A DNA stretch of 64,000 bases from contig NZ_NGJY01000003.1 in NCBI RefSeq assembly GCF_003987565.1, positions 62,001 to 126,000 on the forward strand, in the 5' to 3' direction. Each line of letters starts with the position of its first letter. The stretch's first letter is position 1. Both the position numbers and the translations under genes were made by a program. This document shows, piece after piece, positions 35,132-43,663 of the stretch. The notes beneath the pieces are model-generated. The model searched no databases. It saw nothing but the letters and a program-made list of their open reading frames with translations, and was not told where the DNA came from. This DNA comes from Vagococcus fessus. Lineage in GTDB: Bacteria > Bacillota > Bacilli > Lactobacillales > Vagococcaceae.

Positions 35132-35872
35132 ATGACAAAAAGTCCTGTTATTAAAAATATTACAGATGCATTTGAAATATTAGATTTATTGAATAAACAC
35201 CAAGAAATGGGTATTACAGAAATTACTGAGAAGACTGGTTTATCTAAAACTACCGTTTTTAGATTAATCAAATCGTTAGAAACAGTGCATGCTATTAAAC
35301 AAAAAGCTGACCAAAAATATATTTTGGATTATCAAATTGCCAAGTATGCTCAAAATGCTGGGAAAAGTGATCAACTATCCAATTTAGCAGAACCTTTCAT
35401 GAAAAAGATCAGAGAGCAAACGGGTGAGAGTGTGAATTTGGGAGTTGAGTATGAAGATGAAGTTTTGATTATTAATACCATTGAGGGAGAGTTTTATCAA
35501 CTGCAGACCACTTTACTGCCAGTCAGTCCATTATATTGTTCAGGTATGGGGAAACTATTTCTTAGTGAGTGGTCAGATGAAGATTTGGAAGAGTATTTTA
35601 AAACAGTTAAAGCGCGTACGGTTAATACCTTAACGGATGTGACCAAATTTAAACGGGAACAACAACAAATTAAACAAGAAAAAATCGCTGTGGATAACGA
35701 AGAATATGAATACGGTTTATCATGTTATGCCGTACCTATCTATAATCAAAATCAAAAATTAATCTGTTCTCTGAGTGTATCTGGTCCAAGTAGCCGTTTG
35801 AAGAACAAAGGAATTGATAAATTAATTGCGGTGTTGAAAGAACAAGCAGAATTCTTTCAGCAAGTTATATAA
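35132..35872 (+). CDS. IclR family transcriptional regulator
   Basis: 246 residues from the ATG at 35132 behind AAGGAG; earlier in-frame ATGs lack a binding site. N-terminal winged HTH (MGITEITEKTGLSKTTVFRL, about 27-46). The IclR ligand domain follows, with the YCSGMGKLFL motif (about 135-144), the LT..T motif and SLSVSGPSSRL near the end. It senses a small organic acid and probably controls the divergent dehydrogenase/yjiH operon through the palindrome at 35012. It is convergent with the symporter operon and shares a terminator with it. Confidence 0.92.
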   Translation: MTKSPVIKNITDAFEILDLLNKHQEMGITEITEKTGLSKTTVFRLIKSLETVHAIKQKADQKYILDYQIAKYAQNAGKSDQLSNLAEPFMKKIREQTGESVNLGVEYEDEVLIINTIEGEFYQLQTTLLPVSPLYCSGMGKLFLSEWSDEDLEEYFKTVKARTVNTLTDVTKFKREQQQIKQEKIAVDNEEYEYGLSCYAVPIYNQNQKLICSLSVSGPSSRLKNKGIDKLIAVLKEQAEFFQQVI

Positions 35873-35873
35873 A

Positions 35874-35913
35874 AAAAAGTGATAACCATCGTAGTGGGTT
35901 ATCACTTTTTTTA
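35874..35913. terminator. bidirectional terminator
   Basis: AAGTGATAACC pairs with GGTTATCACTT over ATCGTAGTG, with A and T runs. Confidence 0.92.
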
Positions 35914-35914
35914 T

Positions 35915-37195
35915 TTATCTAACTAACTCAACTGTATCATTAGTAGTCAACGATTCATCCGTTGACTCTATTTTTTTAGCTTCTTGTGATTTTTTTAGCC
36001 AATCTTTCCCTTCAACGATACGATTAATTATCATACCCACACCGATATCTCCTGTACAGTTAATAGCTGTAGCTGGTGCATCTGTAATAGTCCCAATTAA
36101 AACCATCAGTGGTATCGAAACTTCTGGGAAACCGAAAGCTGAGATAATAAAGATTTCACCAGTATAACCACCAGCAGGGATTGCTCCCATAACACATGAA
36201 GCTAGGACAGAGATTGTGATTGCTGTTAAGAAGTTTTTAGGTTCTAGCAAATTGACACCGAAAACATTAGCCATAAAGACAATTTTTAGAATTTGAATAA
36301 GAACAGCACCATCTTTATGTAAGTTAGCTCCCATAGGAATGACTAAATTGTTTACTTCATCGGAAATTCCAATTTCTTTACCTGCAATTAAATTAGACGG
36401 AATAGTAGCAGCACTTGAACAAGTTCCTAATGATGTTAAAGTAGGAGGAAGTGCATTTTTCCAAAATAGTCGCACACCTTCTTTACCCGCACCGATGAAG
36501 GCGAAGAGTGTATTTGAAACGAAATAGTAAACCAACGCTGCTACAATAAAGATAATAATAGTTCGTGAAAGTGGACCAGCGATTTGTCCTCCTTGTTCAC
36601 CGATTAAGGCAGCGAAGAATGCACCTAAACCTATGGGGGCTAAGTACATAACATAGCCTACAATTTTGATAATAACATGTGACAGTGAATCAAAGAAATC
36701 GATAACGGGACGTGCTTTTTCTCCTAATGAAGAAGTTGCAATTCCGAAAATGATGGTAAAGACAATTAAAGCCATTAAGTTTTCACGACTCCATAATAAG
36801 TTAAAGTCACTTACAGTCATCATTCCTAAGAAGTCAGTGTTCGCCTTACCACTATCTATAGTTTCAGTCATTTTAATAGCAGCGCCTTGTGAAGGATCAA
36901 AGATTAGGCAAACGACTAACATATAAAGGGCAGCGATAATCCCTGTCGCGATGAATAAAAATAACATGGTTCCTAGAATTTTTCCCAATTTTTTAGTACT
37001 CTGCATATTTGCAATGGCAGAGACAAGAGAGGTGAAAATCATAGGGACAATACAACAGTATAAGAGGTTTAAAAATAAGTTGGCAATTGGAGTAAACATG
37101 ACAGCTTTTGGTCCCATGAAGGCTCCGATAATTGAGCCAACAATCATACCTCCAATTAAAATAAAGGATGATTTGTAATTTTTTATGATTTGCAT
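35915..37195 (-). CDS. dicarboxylate/amino acid:cation symporter (DAACS family)
   Basis: 426 residues; ATG at 37195 preferred because AGGTGAG precedes it, rather than the GTG three codons earlier. Eight-helix SDF-type fold with the hairpin motifs: SLGTCSSAATIPSN (HP1 serine-rich loop), the MGANLHKDGAVL helix and the substrate/cation motif TDAPATAINCTGD near the end. Moves glutamate, aspartate, cystine or similar acids into the cell with Na+ or H+. Last gene of the ridA/C-S lyase operon, so a sulfur or hydroxy amino acid is a likely substrate. Confidence 0.92.
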   Translation of the reverse strand: MQIIKNYKSSFILIGGMIVGSIIGAFMGPKAVMFTPIANLFLNLLYCCIVPMIFTSLVSAIANMQSTKKLGKILGTMLFLFIATGIIAALYMLVVCLIFDPSQGAAIKMTETIDSGKANTDFLGMMTVSDFNLLWSRENLMALIVFTIIFGIATSSLGEKARPVIDFFDSLSHVIIKIVGYVMYLAPIGLGAFFAALIGEQGGQIAGPLSRTIIIFIVAALVYYFVSNTLFAFIGAGKEGVRLFWKNALPPTLTSLGTCSSAATIPSNLIAGKEIGISDEVNNLVIPMGANLHKDGAVLIQILKIVFMANVFGVNLLEPKNFLTAITISVLASCVMGAIPAGGYTGEIFIISAFGFPEVSIPLMVLIGTITDAPATAINCTGDIGVGMIINRIVEGKDWLKKSQEAKKIESTDESLTTNDTVELVR

Positions 37196-37204
37196 AAGTC
37201 TCAC

Positions 37205-38392
37205 CTAATCTAATTTATTTAGTTCAGAAATAATATTATCAATACCAGCTTTTACAAATTTAGGGTCAGTTGCCATGTTTAAACGAACGAATCCTTGGCA
37301 CTTATCGCTAAACCATTCACCAAAGTCGATAGCTAGACGGCATTTATCTTGAATAAATTCTTTTGTATCTTCTGGTGCAACATAGGCAGTTAAGTCAATC
37401 CATGACAGGTAAGTTCCTTCAAGTTCAGTTACAACAGCTTTAGGGGCATGTTCTTTTAATTGACTGCTGACATAATTAAAATTATGTTCAATCACTTCTA
37501 ATAGAGCATCGAGCCACTCTTCACCGTGTGTATAGGCAGCTTCACAAGCAATTTGGCCCATAATACTTGTTTCAGTTTGGTTGATCTTACTACTTTCACG
37601 ATCGAAAATCTCACGAAGTTCAGGGTTAGGAATAATTAAATGAGAGTTTAGTAGACATGCTAAGTTAAAACTTTTTGACGGAGCCGTACAAACAATCATG
37701 TTATCACGATATTTTCCATCGGCAACCATTAAACTAGATGTGAATTTACGTCCACCAAGAATAATATCTTGATGAATTTCATCTGAGATAACAAGTACAT
37801 TATGTTGATGACAAATTTCTAGAACTTGTACTAATTCATCCTCTGACCAGACACGACCTGCCGGGTTGTGAGGGGAACATAGTATAAACATTTTAACGTC
37901 TTCTTCGATAATTTTCTTTTCAAAATCTGGAATATCCATTGTATAGTGACCATCTGTATTAATTAGTTCAGAACGAATTAAACGACGGTTGTTATCTTTA
38001 ACTGCATTATGGAAAGGGTAATAGACAGGCGATTGAATCATAACAGCATCATTTTCTTCAGTGAAAATATTTACAAACCAATACAAGGCTGTAACGATCC
38101 CTGTAGAGAAGCGAACCCAATCTTTTTCAATTTCGATACCATGACGTTTACGTTGCCAATTAATAAAAGCATTATAGTATGAGTCCGGGGTATATGAATA
38201 ACCGAAAACACCGTGGTTAACACGTTCGATTAGTGCTTCTTGTACAGCTTCGGGCACTTTGAATTCCATATCAGCAACCCACATAGCGATTAAATCAGGG
38301 TCACCAAAACGAACATCTAAAGCATCCCATTTTAAAGAACTTGTATTTTTACGGTCTACAGCATATTTTTCTACGAATTGTGTCATTTCCAT
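37205..38392 (-). CDS. PLP-dependent C-S lyase / aminotransferase (MalY/PatB family)
   Basis: 395 residues from the ATG at 38392, with GTGAGG inside the end of ridA. MalY/PatB hallmarks: WDALDVRFGDPDLIAMWVADMEF at the start (read as WDAL..WVADM), NPAGRVWS, the DEIHQDI strand and the PLP lysine in APSKSFNLA. The family cleaves cystathionine, cysteine or S-conjugates to pyruvate, ammonia and a thiol through an aminoacrylate intermediate. The adjacent RidA would hydrolyse that imine. Cytosolic. Confidence 0.93.
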   Translation of the reverse strand: MEMTQFVEKYAVDRKNTSSLKWDALDVRFGDPDLIAMWVADMEFKVPEAVQEALIERVNHGVFGYSYTPDSYYNAFINWQRKRHGIEIEKDWVRFSTGIVTALYWFVNIFTEENDAVMIQSPVYYPFHNAVKDNNRRLIRSELINTDGHYTMDIPDFEKKIIEEDVKMFILCSPHNPAGRVWSEDELVQVLEICHQHNVLVISDEIHQDIILGGRKFTSSLMVADGKYRDNMIVCTAPSKSFNLACLLNSHLIIPNPELREIFDRESSKINQTETSIMGQIACEAAYTHGEEWLDALLEVIEHNFNYVSSQLKEHAPKAVVTELEGTYLSWIDLTAYVAPEDTKEFIQDKCRLAIDFGEWFSDKCQGFVRLNMATDPKFVKAGIDNIISELNKLD

Positions 38393-38393
38393 T

Positions 38394-38792
38394 TTAATTT
38401 TCCTCACTTTCAATTTTAGCAATAACTTCAATTTCAACCAAAGCGTTCATTGGCAAAGCAGCGACTTGAAATGCAGTTCGTGCGGGATAGTTGCCTTCGG
38501 TAAAAAAGTTAGAATAAGCATCGTTCATCCCTTTAAAATCAGACATATCACTTAAATAAACCGTTGTTTTTAGGATGCTGTCTAACGAACTTTGATTGTC
38601 TTCTAAAATCACTTGGACATTTTTTAAACTTTGAGTTGTTTGTTCTTCGATAGTACTACCTTGGAGACTACCGGTTTCAACATTTAAAGGTAACTGCCCA
38701 GATGTAATGATAAGTCCCTCACTCAAAGAGGCTTGTGAATAGCATCCGATTGCAGCGGGTGCTTTTTTACTCATGATACGTTTAACTGACAT
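38394..38792 (-). CDS. ridA: RidA family 2-iminoacid hydrolase
   Basis: 132 residues from the ATG at 38792 behind AGGAG. Family signature throughout: APAAIGCYSQA, SGQLPLN, QTTQSLKNVQVILE, KTTVYLSDMSDF, and the catalytic Arg in YPARTAFQVAALP. RidA removes reactive enamines/imines such as 2-aminoacrylate formed by PLP enzymes. The usual 'P' in IGPYSQ is Cys here. First gene of an operon with a C-S lyase (1-base gap) and a symporter; the order fits disposal of the lyase's intermediate. Confidence 0.95.
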   Translation of the reverse strand: MSVKRIMSKKAPAAIGCYSQASLSEGLIITSGQLPLNVETGSLQGSTIEEQTTQSLKNVQVILEDNQSSLDSILKTTVYLSDMSDFKGMNDAYSNFFTEGNYPARTAFQVAALPMNALVEIEVIAKIESEEN

Positions 38793-38820
38793 ACGATACA
38801 CTCCTAATTAATTTTTGATA

Positions 38821-38907
38821 GTTTAGCGCCTTAACTATATGCCCATATATTATTCTTGAAAGCGCTTTTTGTCAATGCTTTTTTCATAAATAGTTTAGAG
38901 GCTTAAC
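38821..38907. promoter_or_regulatory. two MarR-type operators flanking a cre-like site
   Basis: GTTTAGCGCCTTAAC (38821-38835) and GTTTAGAGGCTTAAC (38893-38907) are two copies of the semi-palindrome GTTTAGNGNCTTAAC in the ridA/MarR divergent region. Between them, TGAAAGCGCTTTTT (38857-38870) resembles a CcpA cre box. This suggests control of the ridA operon by the divergent MarR protein and by carbon catabolite repression. Confidence 0.6.
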
Positions 38908-39005
38908 AAATAAGGCGGATTAAAAAGATGTTGAAATTGCTTAATAGCGCAAGTTGTGACATAATTGTTATAGCGAAAATAATTAAGGAGTTAATATAAA
39001 GTATC

Positions 39006-39497
39006 ATGACAAATAATCCTAATATCGAGTCGATTGACACACAGTTTAGAGATTTAAACAATCGACATAATAATATTTACCAATTTGTAATGTTGTATTA
39101 TAACTATATAATTTCAAAACACGACTATGGAACAGGTGATTTAGTTTCTATGATAGAAGCTCATACGATAACGTATATTGAAGAAAATCCTGGGACAACG
39201 GTTAGTGAGTTGGCGGTGTATTGGAAAAAAACCAAAGGGGCAATTTCACAAACGGTTACTAAATTAGTTGAAAAAGGGTTTGTAAAAAAAGAGCAATCTC
39301 CAGATAGTGCAAAAACTTATTTGTTATATGTGACTGAAGAGGGATTTAAGTTGAGTAAGGCTCATAAAATGTATGACATTATTGATATAGCCAAGACTCT
39401 TGATCAATTATTAGAAACCTGCTCAGTTGATGAAATTGAATCATTTTTTAAAGTAATCAAGGAGTACAGAATATTGATAGAAAATGATTTTAAATAA
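39006..39497 (+). CDS. MarR family transcriptional regulator
   Basis: 163 residues. Winged HTH with TTVSELAVYWKKTKGAISQT (about 64-83) and a wing with EQSPDSAKTYLLYVT. N- and C-terminal helices dimerise. The ribosome binding site AAGGAG is about 15 bases before the ATG, longer than usual, so the true start is somewhat uncertain. Divergent from ridA with a repeated semi-palindrome between, which it most likely binds. The ligand may be an amino acid or intermediate of the neighbouring pathway. Confidence 0.88.
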   Translation: MTNNPNIESIDTQFRDLNNRHNNIYQFVMLYYNYIISKHDYGTGDLVSMIEAHTITYIEENPGTTVSELAVYWKKTKGAISQTVTKLVEKGFVKKEQSPDSAKTYLLYVTEEGFKLSKAHKMYDIIDIAKTLDQLLETCSVDEIESFFKVIKEYRILIENDFK

Positions 39498-39500
39498 GTA

Positions 39501-39528
39501 AAAAACTCTGACAACAGTCAGAGTTTCA
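39501..39528 (+). terminator. Rho-independent terminator
   Basis: AACTCTGAC, AACA loop, GTCAGAGTT; weak T run. Confidence 0.75.
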
Positions 39529-39618
39529 GATTAAAGACAAACATATCGTTCTTTTGAATGATGTGTTTATTTTTTTATGTTTTTTTCATAGTTAGGGAAG
39601 TGAAAGTACGCCTAAATT

Positions 39619-39868
39619 CATATGTATTTTTCGTTTATTATCATGCTAGTATATCGTAAGCCATGACATTCTTTTGCTATTCTAAATAATCGCTCACTTG
39701 TTTGCTTTCGAATCTTATGAAGCTGTTTCATTTCCAATGAGTGTCGAAATTGAACAAATCTTAGGATTACTTTTATATTCTTTACCCCATTCTCTATTAG
39801 TGGTCGAATAGTTTATATTTTTTAAGTTAGGGTAAATAAATTGGTCAAAATAATCATAGTAGACGTGC
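39619..39868 (-). pseudogene. IS1182-type transposase relic
   Basis: Reverse-strand fragments read YYDYFDQFIYPN, then YSTTNREWGKEYKSNPKIC, then in another frame MKQLHKIRKQTSERLF and AKECHGLRYTS before a stop. These are the C-terminal DDE-domain segments of IS1182-family transposases (EYKSNPEIC, RKQTVERVFADAKEKHGLRYTQ). The middle is deleted and the frame shifted. No inverted repeats were identified. It fills most of the gap between the MarR gene and the serine hydrolase gene. Confidence 0.7.
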
Positions 39869-39920
39869 TCACTTTTCAATATTTATTATCTATTCTGCCG
39901 ATAACAATAGTCAACGTTTT

Positions 39921-41144
39921 TTATTTGTTCGCTGTTATTTTATTGAATAGTCCTTGAATTATTTTTTGTGTGGGGTGGGTTTTATTATAAGAATTACTTA
40001 AAAATATAATACCATTTTCGCCATCTGACGTGAAATAAGCAGAGGATTCATAGCCTCTAAGGATGCCGTGAGAATAAAAATAACCATCATTATGGTATAC
40101 ACCACTTGCATAAGTATAAAAGTATTTTTGGGGTTGATTGGTCCATAATGTTTTTAGATTGTTTTTTCTAAGAAGGTCCCCATTTATTAATTTTTTAAAA
40201 TAAGTAAGCAAATCTAATGTTGAAGTATACATATTTCCGGTCCCGATTTCGGCAGTATAATATTGTTTTAGAATAGGGCTTACTTTTTTATAAGGCGAGT
40301 GGGATGTACCATAGTATGCTGTCGTTTTGTTAGGTAAGGTGTTAAAGGTTGTGTAGAAACCTGTTTGTTTTAAATTTAAAGGTTGTAAAATGGCTTCTTT
40401 AATAAAATCTTCGTAAGATTTATAAGTTAATTTGCTTATGATTCCTGCAAGTAAATTATAGTTAACAGCAGAATAATGCCATTTTAAAGAAGGCTCTTGA
40501 TATCGAATATGGTTTATTATTTCAGCTAAAGCATCTTCTTCATTGAGTGCTTTTTTTGGATAAGAGTCTACTACTAACCCACTAGTCATATCTAAAAGTT
40601 GTCTGATTGTAATCGTATCACTATTAGGGATATCAGGGTAGAAGGTAGATAAAGGAGTCGAAAGAGAGAGTTTATCATTTTCGACTAATAACATAATGGC
40701 AGTAGCAGTAAATGTTTTTTGGATAGAAGCCATCATAAATTCAGAATCACCCGTGTTTTGTTTTTTCAGTTCCTTATTAGAGTAGTTGAGACCTTCGTTT
40801 AAAAAAAGATGATTATTTTTAATGGCGAGGATAGTTCCGCTAGTATTCGCATGAGTTAATGTGTCTATAATTTCTTTTTTTAAATCAGGATAATCAGCTG
40901 TTAAAGAGTTTTCAATTTGGGCGTTAGCGTCGTTAGCGTCAGGAGATGATGTCGTTTGCTTTAATTGATTGTTTTCAGTCTTTAGAGATTCAATATCATG
41001 ATGTAATTGAGAGAGTTTTATATCAAAACGATTTTGTTGCTTCTCTAAAAGTAGTTTACCTACTAAAAATATAACTAACATAAATAAAAGAAAAATAACA
41101 CTTAGTTTCCTTTTTGAAAAAAGTATAGTATTTCGTTGTTTCAT
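39921..41144 (-). CDS. membrane-anchored serine hydrolase (beta-lactamase/PBP4* fold)
   Basis: 407 residues from the ATG at 41144 behind AAAGGTGAG. An N-terminal membrane helix (VIFLLFMLVIFLVGKLLL) anchors the protein outside the cell, followed by a short coiled coil (about 40-65). The class-C-like domain has the nucleophile motif SIQK (SxxK), the YxN motif in HYSAVNYN and the HGI motif (HxG) near the C-terminus. Relatives are D-Ala-D-Ala carboxypeptidases or esterases acting on the wall. Single gene with its own terminator side. No sign of a resistance function. Confidence 0.88.
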   Translation of the reverse strand: MKQRNTILFSKRKLSVIFLLFMLVIFLVGKLLLEKQQNRFDIKLSQLHHDIESLKTENNQLKQTTSSPDANDANAQIENSLTADYPDLKKEIIDTLTHANTSGTILAIKNNHLFLNEGLNYSNKELKKQNTGDSEFMMASIQKTFTATAIMLLVENDKLSLSTPLSTFYPDIPNSDTITIRQLLDMTSGLVVDSYPKKALNEEDALAEIINHIRYQEPSLKWHYSAVNYNLLAGIISKLTYKSYEDFIKEAILQPLNLKQTGFYTTFNTLPNKTTAYYGTSHSPYKKVSPILKQYYTAEIGTGNMYTSTLDLLTYFKKLINGDLLRKNNLKTLWTNQPQKYFYTYASGVYHNDGYFYSHGILRGYESSAYFTSDGENGIIFLSNSYNKTHPTQKIIQGLFNKITANK

Positions 41145-41263
41145 AAGCTCACCTTTCAAAATGACTTTTTTATAGTTATATCATAAAAAAATGAGTAAAA
41201 TGAGTTGTTTTTTCTTATTTTTTATTTAATTTTAGTCAGTGATTTTCTTGAAGAGTTCAACTA

Positions 41264-41303
41264 AAAAAAGGTGTAACTTCCTAATAAGAAGTCACACTTT
41301 TTT
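41264..41303. terminator. Rho-independent terminator
   Basis: GTGTAACTTC and GAAGTCACAC over CTAATAA, A and T runs on both sides; closes the WYL gene and the convergent side. Confidence 0.8.
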
Positions 41304-42252
41304 AGGAATGGTATAGATCCTGCATTTTGTTTATCTCATCTATTATCTTATTTTTAAACCCGATAGGACCGGTCACTTTGACTTGGCTTCCTTGGCTAAG
41401 TAACCAATAGGTAACACCGGTATCGTAGACATAGGCCTTTACATCATAAGCCCCATCTTTAGGATTAAAAGTGATAGTAGCATCTGGGAATTTATCTTCG
41501 ACAATTTCTTTAGCGCCCCAGAATTTAAATGTGACTTGGGTATCGCGACCTGAAAACATAAAAGGGGCTCGTTTTCGCAAATCACCATCTTCAACAGTGG
41601 CTCGAATTTTATCACGAGTGTCTAATTCTCTACCTTTTATGTCTATTAGCCGGTCAAGTCTATAATTGATAACAGTATCCTTCCCATCGACATATGTTCT
41701 AATATAAAAATAATGTTGGTCAAACATCAGGGACAAAGGAACACCAAGGATAGGTCTATCATTTTTTTTATTTTCATGATGATAGGTTGCGGTGAAACCT
41801 AAATTTTTTTCTATTAAGTCTAATAAGAGGTCTATTTTTTCTAAGAGTTGTTGCTCATGTGAGACTTGTCTATAGCCATGGCGTTCACTAGCAGAGATTT
41901 TGCTAAATAACACACGGTCGCTGTTTGTTAAAGACATAGAAAGTTGTTCTACTAACCGGAGTATCTCAGTTTTGTGTAAGGCTCGTACACTGAGTACTAT
42001 CTTTAAAATAGCTGTAGCATCAGCTAGGCTCAATTGTTCGTTGTGGCGTTCTAAACGGTATTTTTTATCAGCTGTTTTATTTGATAGAGTGTAATTCAAT
42101 TCGGAATCTTTGCAAAGGTCTCTGATTATCTCTAAATCACGCTGAGCCGTCCGTGGGCTGATGGCGTAATGCTCAGCTATCTCTGCAGTACCTAAGTTTT
42201 TTTCGTTTAATAAGTCTAAAAATAGTTCTAAAATTCGTGTCTGACTGTTCAT
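41302..42252 (-). CDS. WYL-domain transcriptional regulator
   Basis: 316 residues. N-terminal winged HTH (LGTAEIAEHYAISPRTAQRD, about 19-38). A WYL domain follows with QHYFYIRTYV and NYRLDRL. The C-terminal extension is like that of the paralogue at 20844: FKFWGAKEIVEDKFPDA and WLLSQGSQVKV. A palindrome of the same type lies 14 bases before the start codon (42267-42281), as in the paralogue, implying autoregulation and control of the divergent operon at 42393. It is probably a partner regulator recognising the same operator class. Confidence 0.9.
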   Translation of the reverse strand: MNSQTRILELFLDLLNEKNLGTAEIAEHYAISPRTAQRDLEIIRDLCKDSELNYTLSNKTADKKYRLERHNEQLSLADATAILKIVLSVRALHKTEILRLVEQLSMSLTNSDRVLFSKISASERHGYRQVSHEQQLLEKIDLLLDLIEKNLGFTATYHHENKKNDRPILGVPLSLMFDQHYFYIRTYVDGKDTVINYRLDRLIDIKGRELDTRDKIRATVEDGDLRKRAPFMFSGRDTQVTFKFWGAKEIVEDKFPDATITFNPKDGAYDVKAYVYDTGVTYWLLSQGSQVKVTGPIGFKNKIIDEINKMQDLYHS

Positions 42253-42266
42253 GTAGCTGCCTCCTG

Positions 42267-42281
42267 CGTCATAATATGTCG
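42267..42281. promoter_or_regulatory. 15-bp palindrome, putative WYL operator (site 5)
   Basis: CGTCATAATATGTCG; reverse complement CGACATATTATGACG, matching the other four sites. A TATATAAT box for the divergent operon follows at 42284. Confidence 0.65.
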
Positions 42282-42345
42282 CTATATAATGTTAGTATAA
42301 AGGAGTAGTGGAGAGAAAGAAAGTTTATCTCGTAAGAAATTATTT

Positions 42346-42369
42346 TTGTTAAGACGACGTTCTTAACAA
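42346..42369. promoter_or_regulatory. inverted repeat before the 416-residue gene
   Basis: TTGTTAAGA and TCTTAACAA, six-base spacer, directly upstream of the ribosome binding site (42378). Could be a second operator or a leader hairpin. Confidence 0.4.
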
Positions 42370-42392
42370 GTAAGTTGAAGGGAGTGTCAGCA

Positions 42393-43643
42393 ATGACCAA
42401 AGTTAATCTAGATTTAGAAAAGTATCTTGATGCGAGGCGTTTAGAAATTAATTATCTAACGTATGATTATGCAGTATCAACCCCTCTTATCAAAGAAGAA
42501 AGTGAGCGTGTTCTCTCTACCGAAACGGGACCGCTTGTATACGAAGTAGACCGTTTCGATGTATTTGATTACAATTCAAGAATTTATTTAGAAGATGTGA
42601 CGAAAGAAGAGTTAGAGAACGAATTACCTGATTTACTAACAGAAGTACGCCCAGCTTTAACACATGATGTTGAAAATCAAGACGCTATCTTTTCCTTAGT
42701 GGAACAACTCAATCAACGTGGTTACAAGTTAATGGGCTATACGCAAAAGTACCTGGATACTTGGGATACGATGAGTACGCTAGATTTAGTTGATCAGATT
42801 GCCTGCATCCCTCATGACGACAGCCAATATTATGATGTGATTCTTTCTAACACCGAAGAGGAGGATGAGGACGGACGTGTTCATATTTACGATGAATTTG
42901 GGAACTGTCTGCTTCGTCAATCTGACATTAAAGAACACATGTGGTGGTCAGATGAGCCTTACTTTGATATAGAGGATAAAGAAGGTGACGTGGTTCTAGC
43001 TAAAATTGAATTAGAAAATTTAGCTAGCGTCTTGTACAGTTTCCTAAAGGGTATGTCACCTATTGAAATTAAAGAAACGTTCCTATTCCCATATGAATTA
43101 ACTGCGGCACAAGTGAATGAAAGTACGTTTAGTTATACACGCTATTCTCAGTCCATCAAACGCGAAATTACAGCAGTTGAAGATTTCGAGTCATTTGAAG
43201 ATGAGCCTGTCGACTTTGAATTAGGCGGATTTCAAGGGCAGTTTCGTTGTTGGACACTCGCTAGAACCTTTGCGTTAAGTCGAGCGGTTACGGTAGAGGA
43301 TTTCCCTTCTGTGTATGGTCGATTAATCTTGAAATTGGCGTTAGAAAATACAGGTGAAGGCGCTCGAAAAGTTGGGGCTGCCTTAATTGAATTAGCGGCT
43401 AAAAAGGGGATAGAGTTAACTCGTGACGAACGTCTTTGCACTGCTTCATACAGAACAGCTAATCGAATTTATGAAGATGGAAAATTGATGAACTTTGATT
43501 ATTGGACAAGTTCCCCTGGTATTCCACTAAGTTCATCGGTACAAATTCGTTACACAGGAACGATAAAACGGACAGCAGAACTTGCTTTTTACGAGCTAAC
43601 TTTTTCAGAAACCGTTGCTGAATTATTGGATTTGGGACAATAA
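42393..43643 (+). CDS. uncharacterised 416-residue protein, distant paralogue of the module protein
   Basis: ATG at 42393 behind GAAGGGAG. Shares the scaffold of the proteins at 29233 and 55544: VNLDLEKYL start, YLTYDYA, GYTQKYLDTWD (about 118), LYSFLKGM and the closing LTFSETVAEL. Overall it is clearly diverged. It is acidic and cytosolic, with no known domain. First gene of a three-gene unit (21-base gaps) with a 139-residue protein and a uracil-DNA-glycosylase-like protein, divergent from the WYL regulator that probably controls it. Confidence 0.72.
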   Translation: MTKVNLDLEKYLDARRLEINYLTYDYAVSTPLIKEESERVLSTETGPLVYEVDRFDVFDYNSRIYLEDVTKEELENELPDLLTEVRPALTHDVENQDAIFSLVEQLNQRGYKLMGYTQKYLDTWDTMSTLDLVDQIACIPHDDSQYYDVILSNTEEEDEDGRVHIYDEFGNCLLRQSDIKEHMWWSDEPYFDIEDKEGDVVLAKIELENLASVLYSFLKGMSPIEIKETFLFPYELTAAQVNESTFSYTRYSQSIKREITAVEDFESFEDEPVDFELGGFQGQFRCWTLARTFALSRAVTVEDFPSVYGRLILKLALENTGEGARKVGAALIELAAKKGIELTRDERLCTASYRTANRIYEDGKLMNFDYWTSSPGIPLSSSVQIRYTGTIKRTAELAFYELTFSETVAELLDLGQ

Positions 43644-43663
43644 CTAATCGAGGAGGAATGGCT

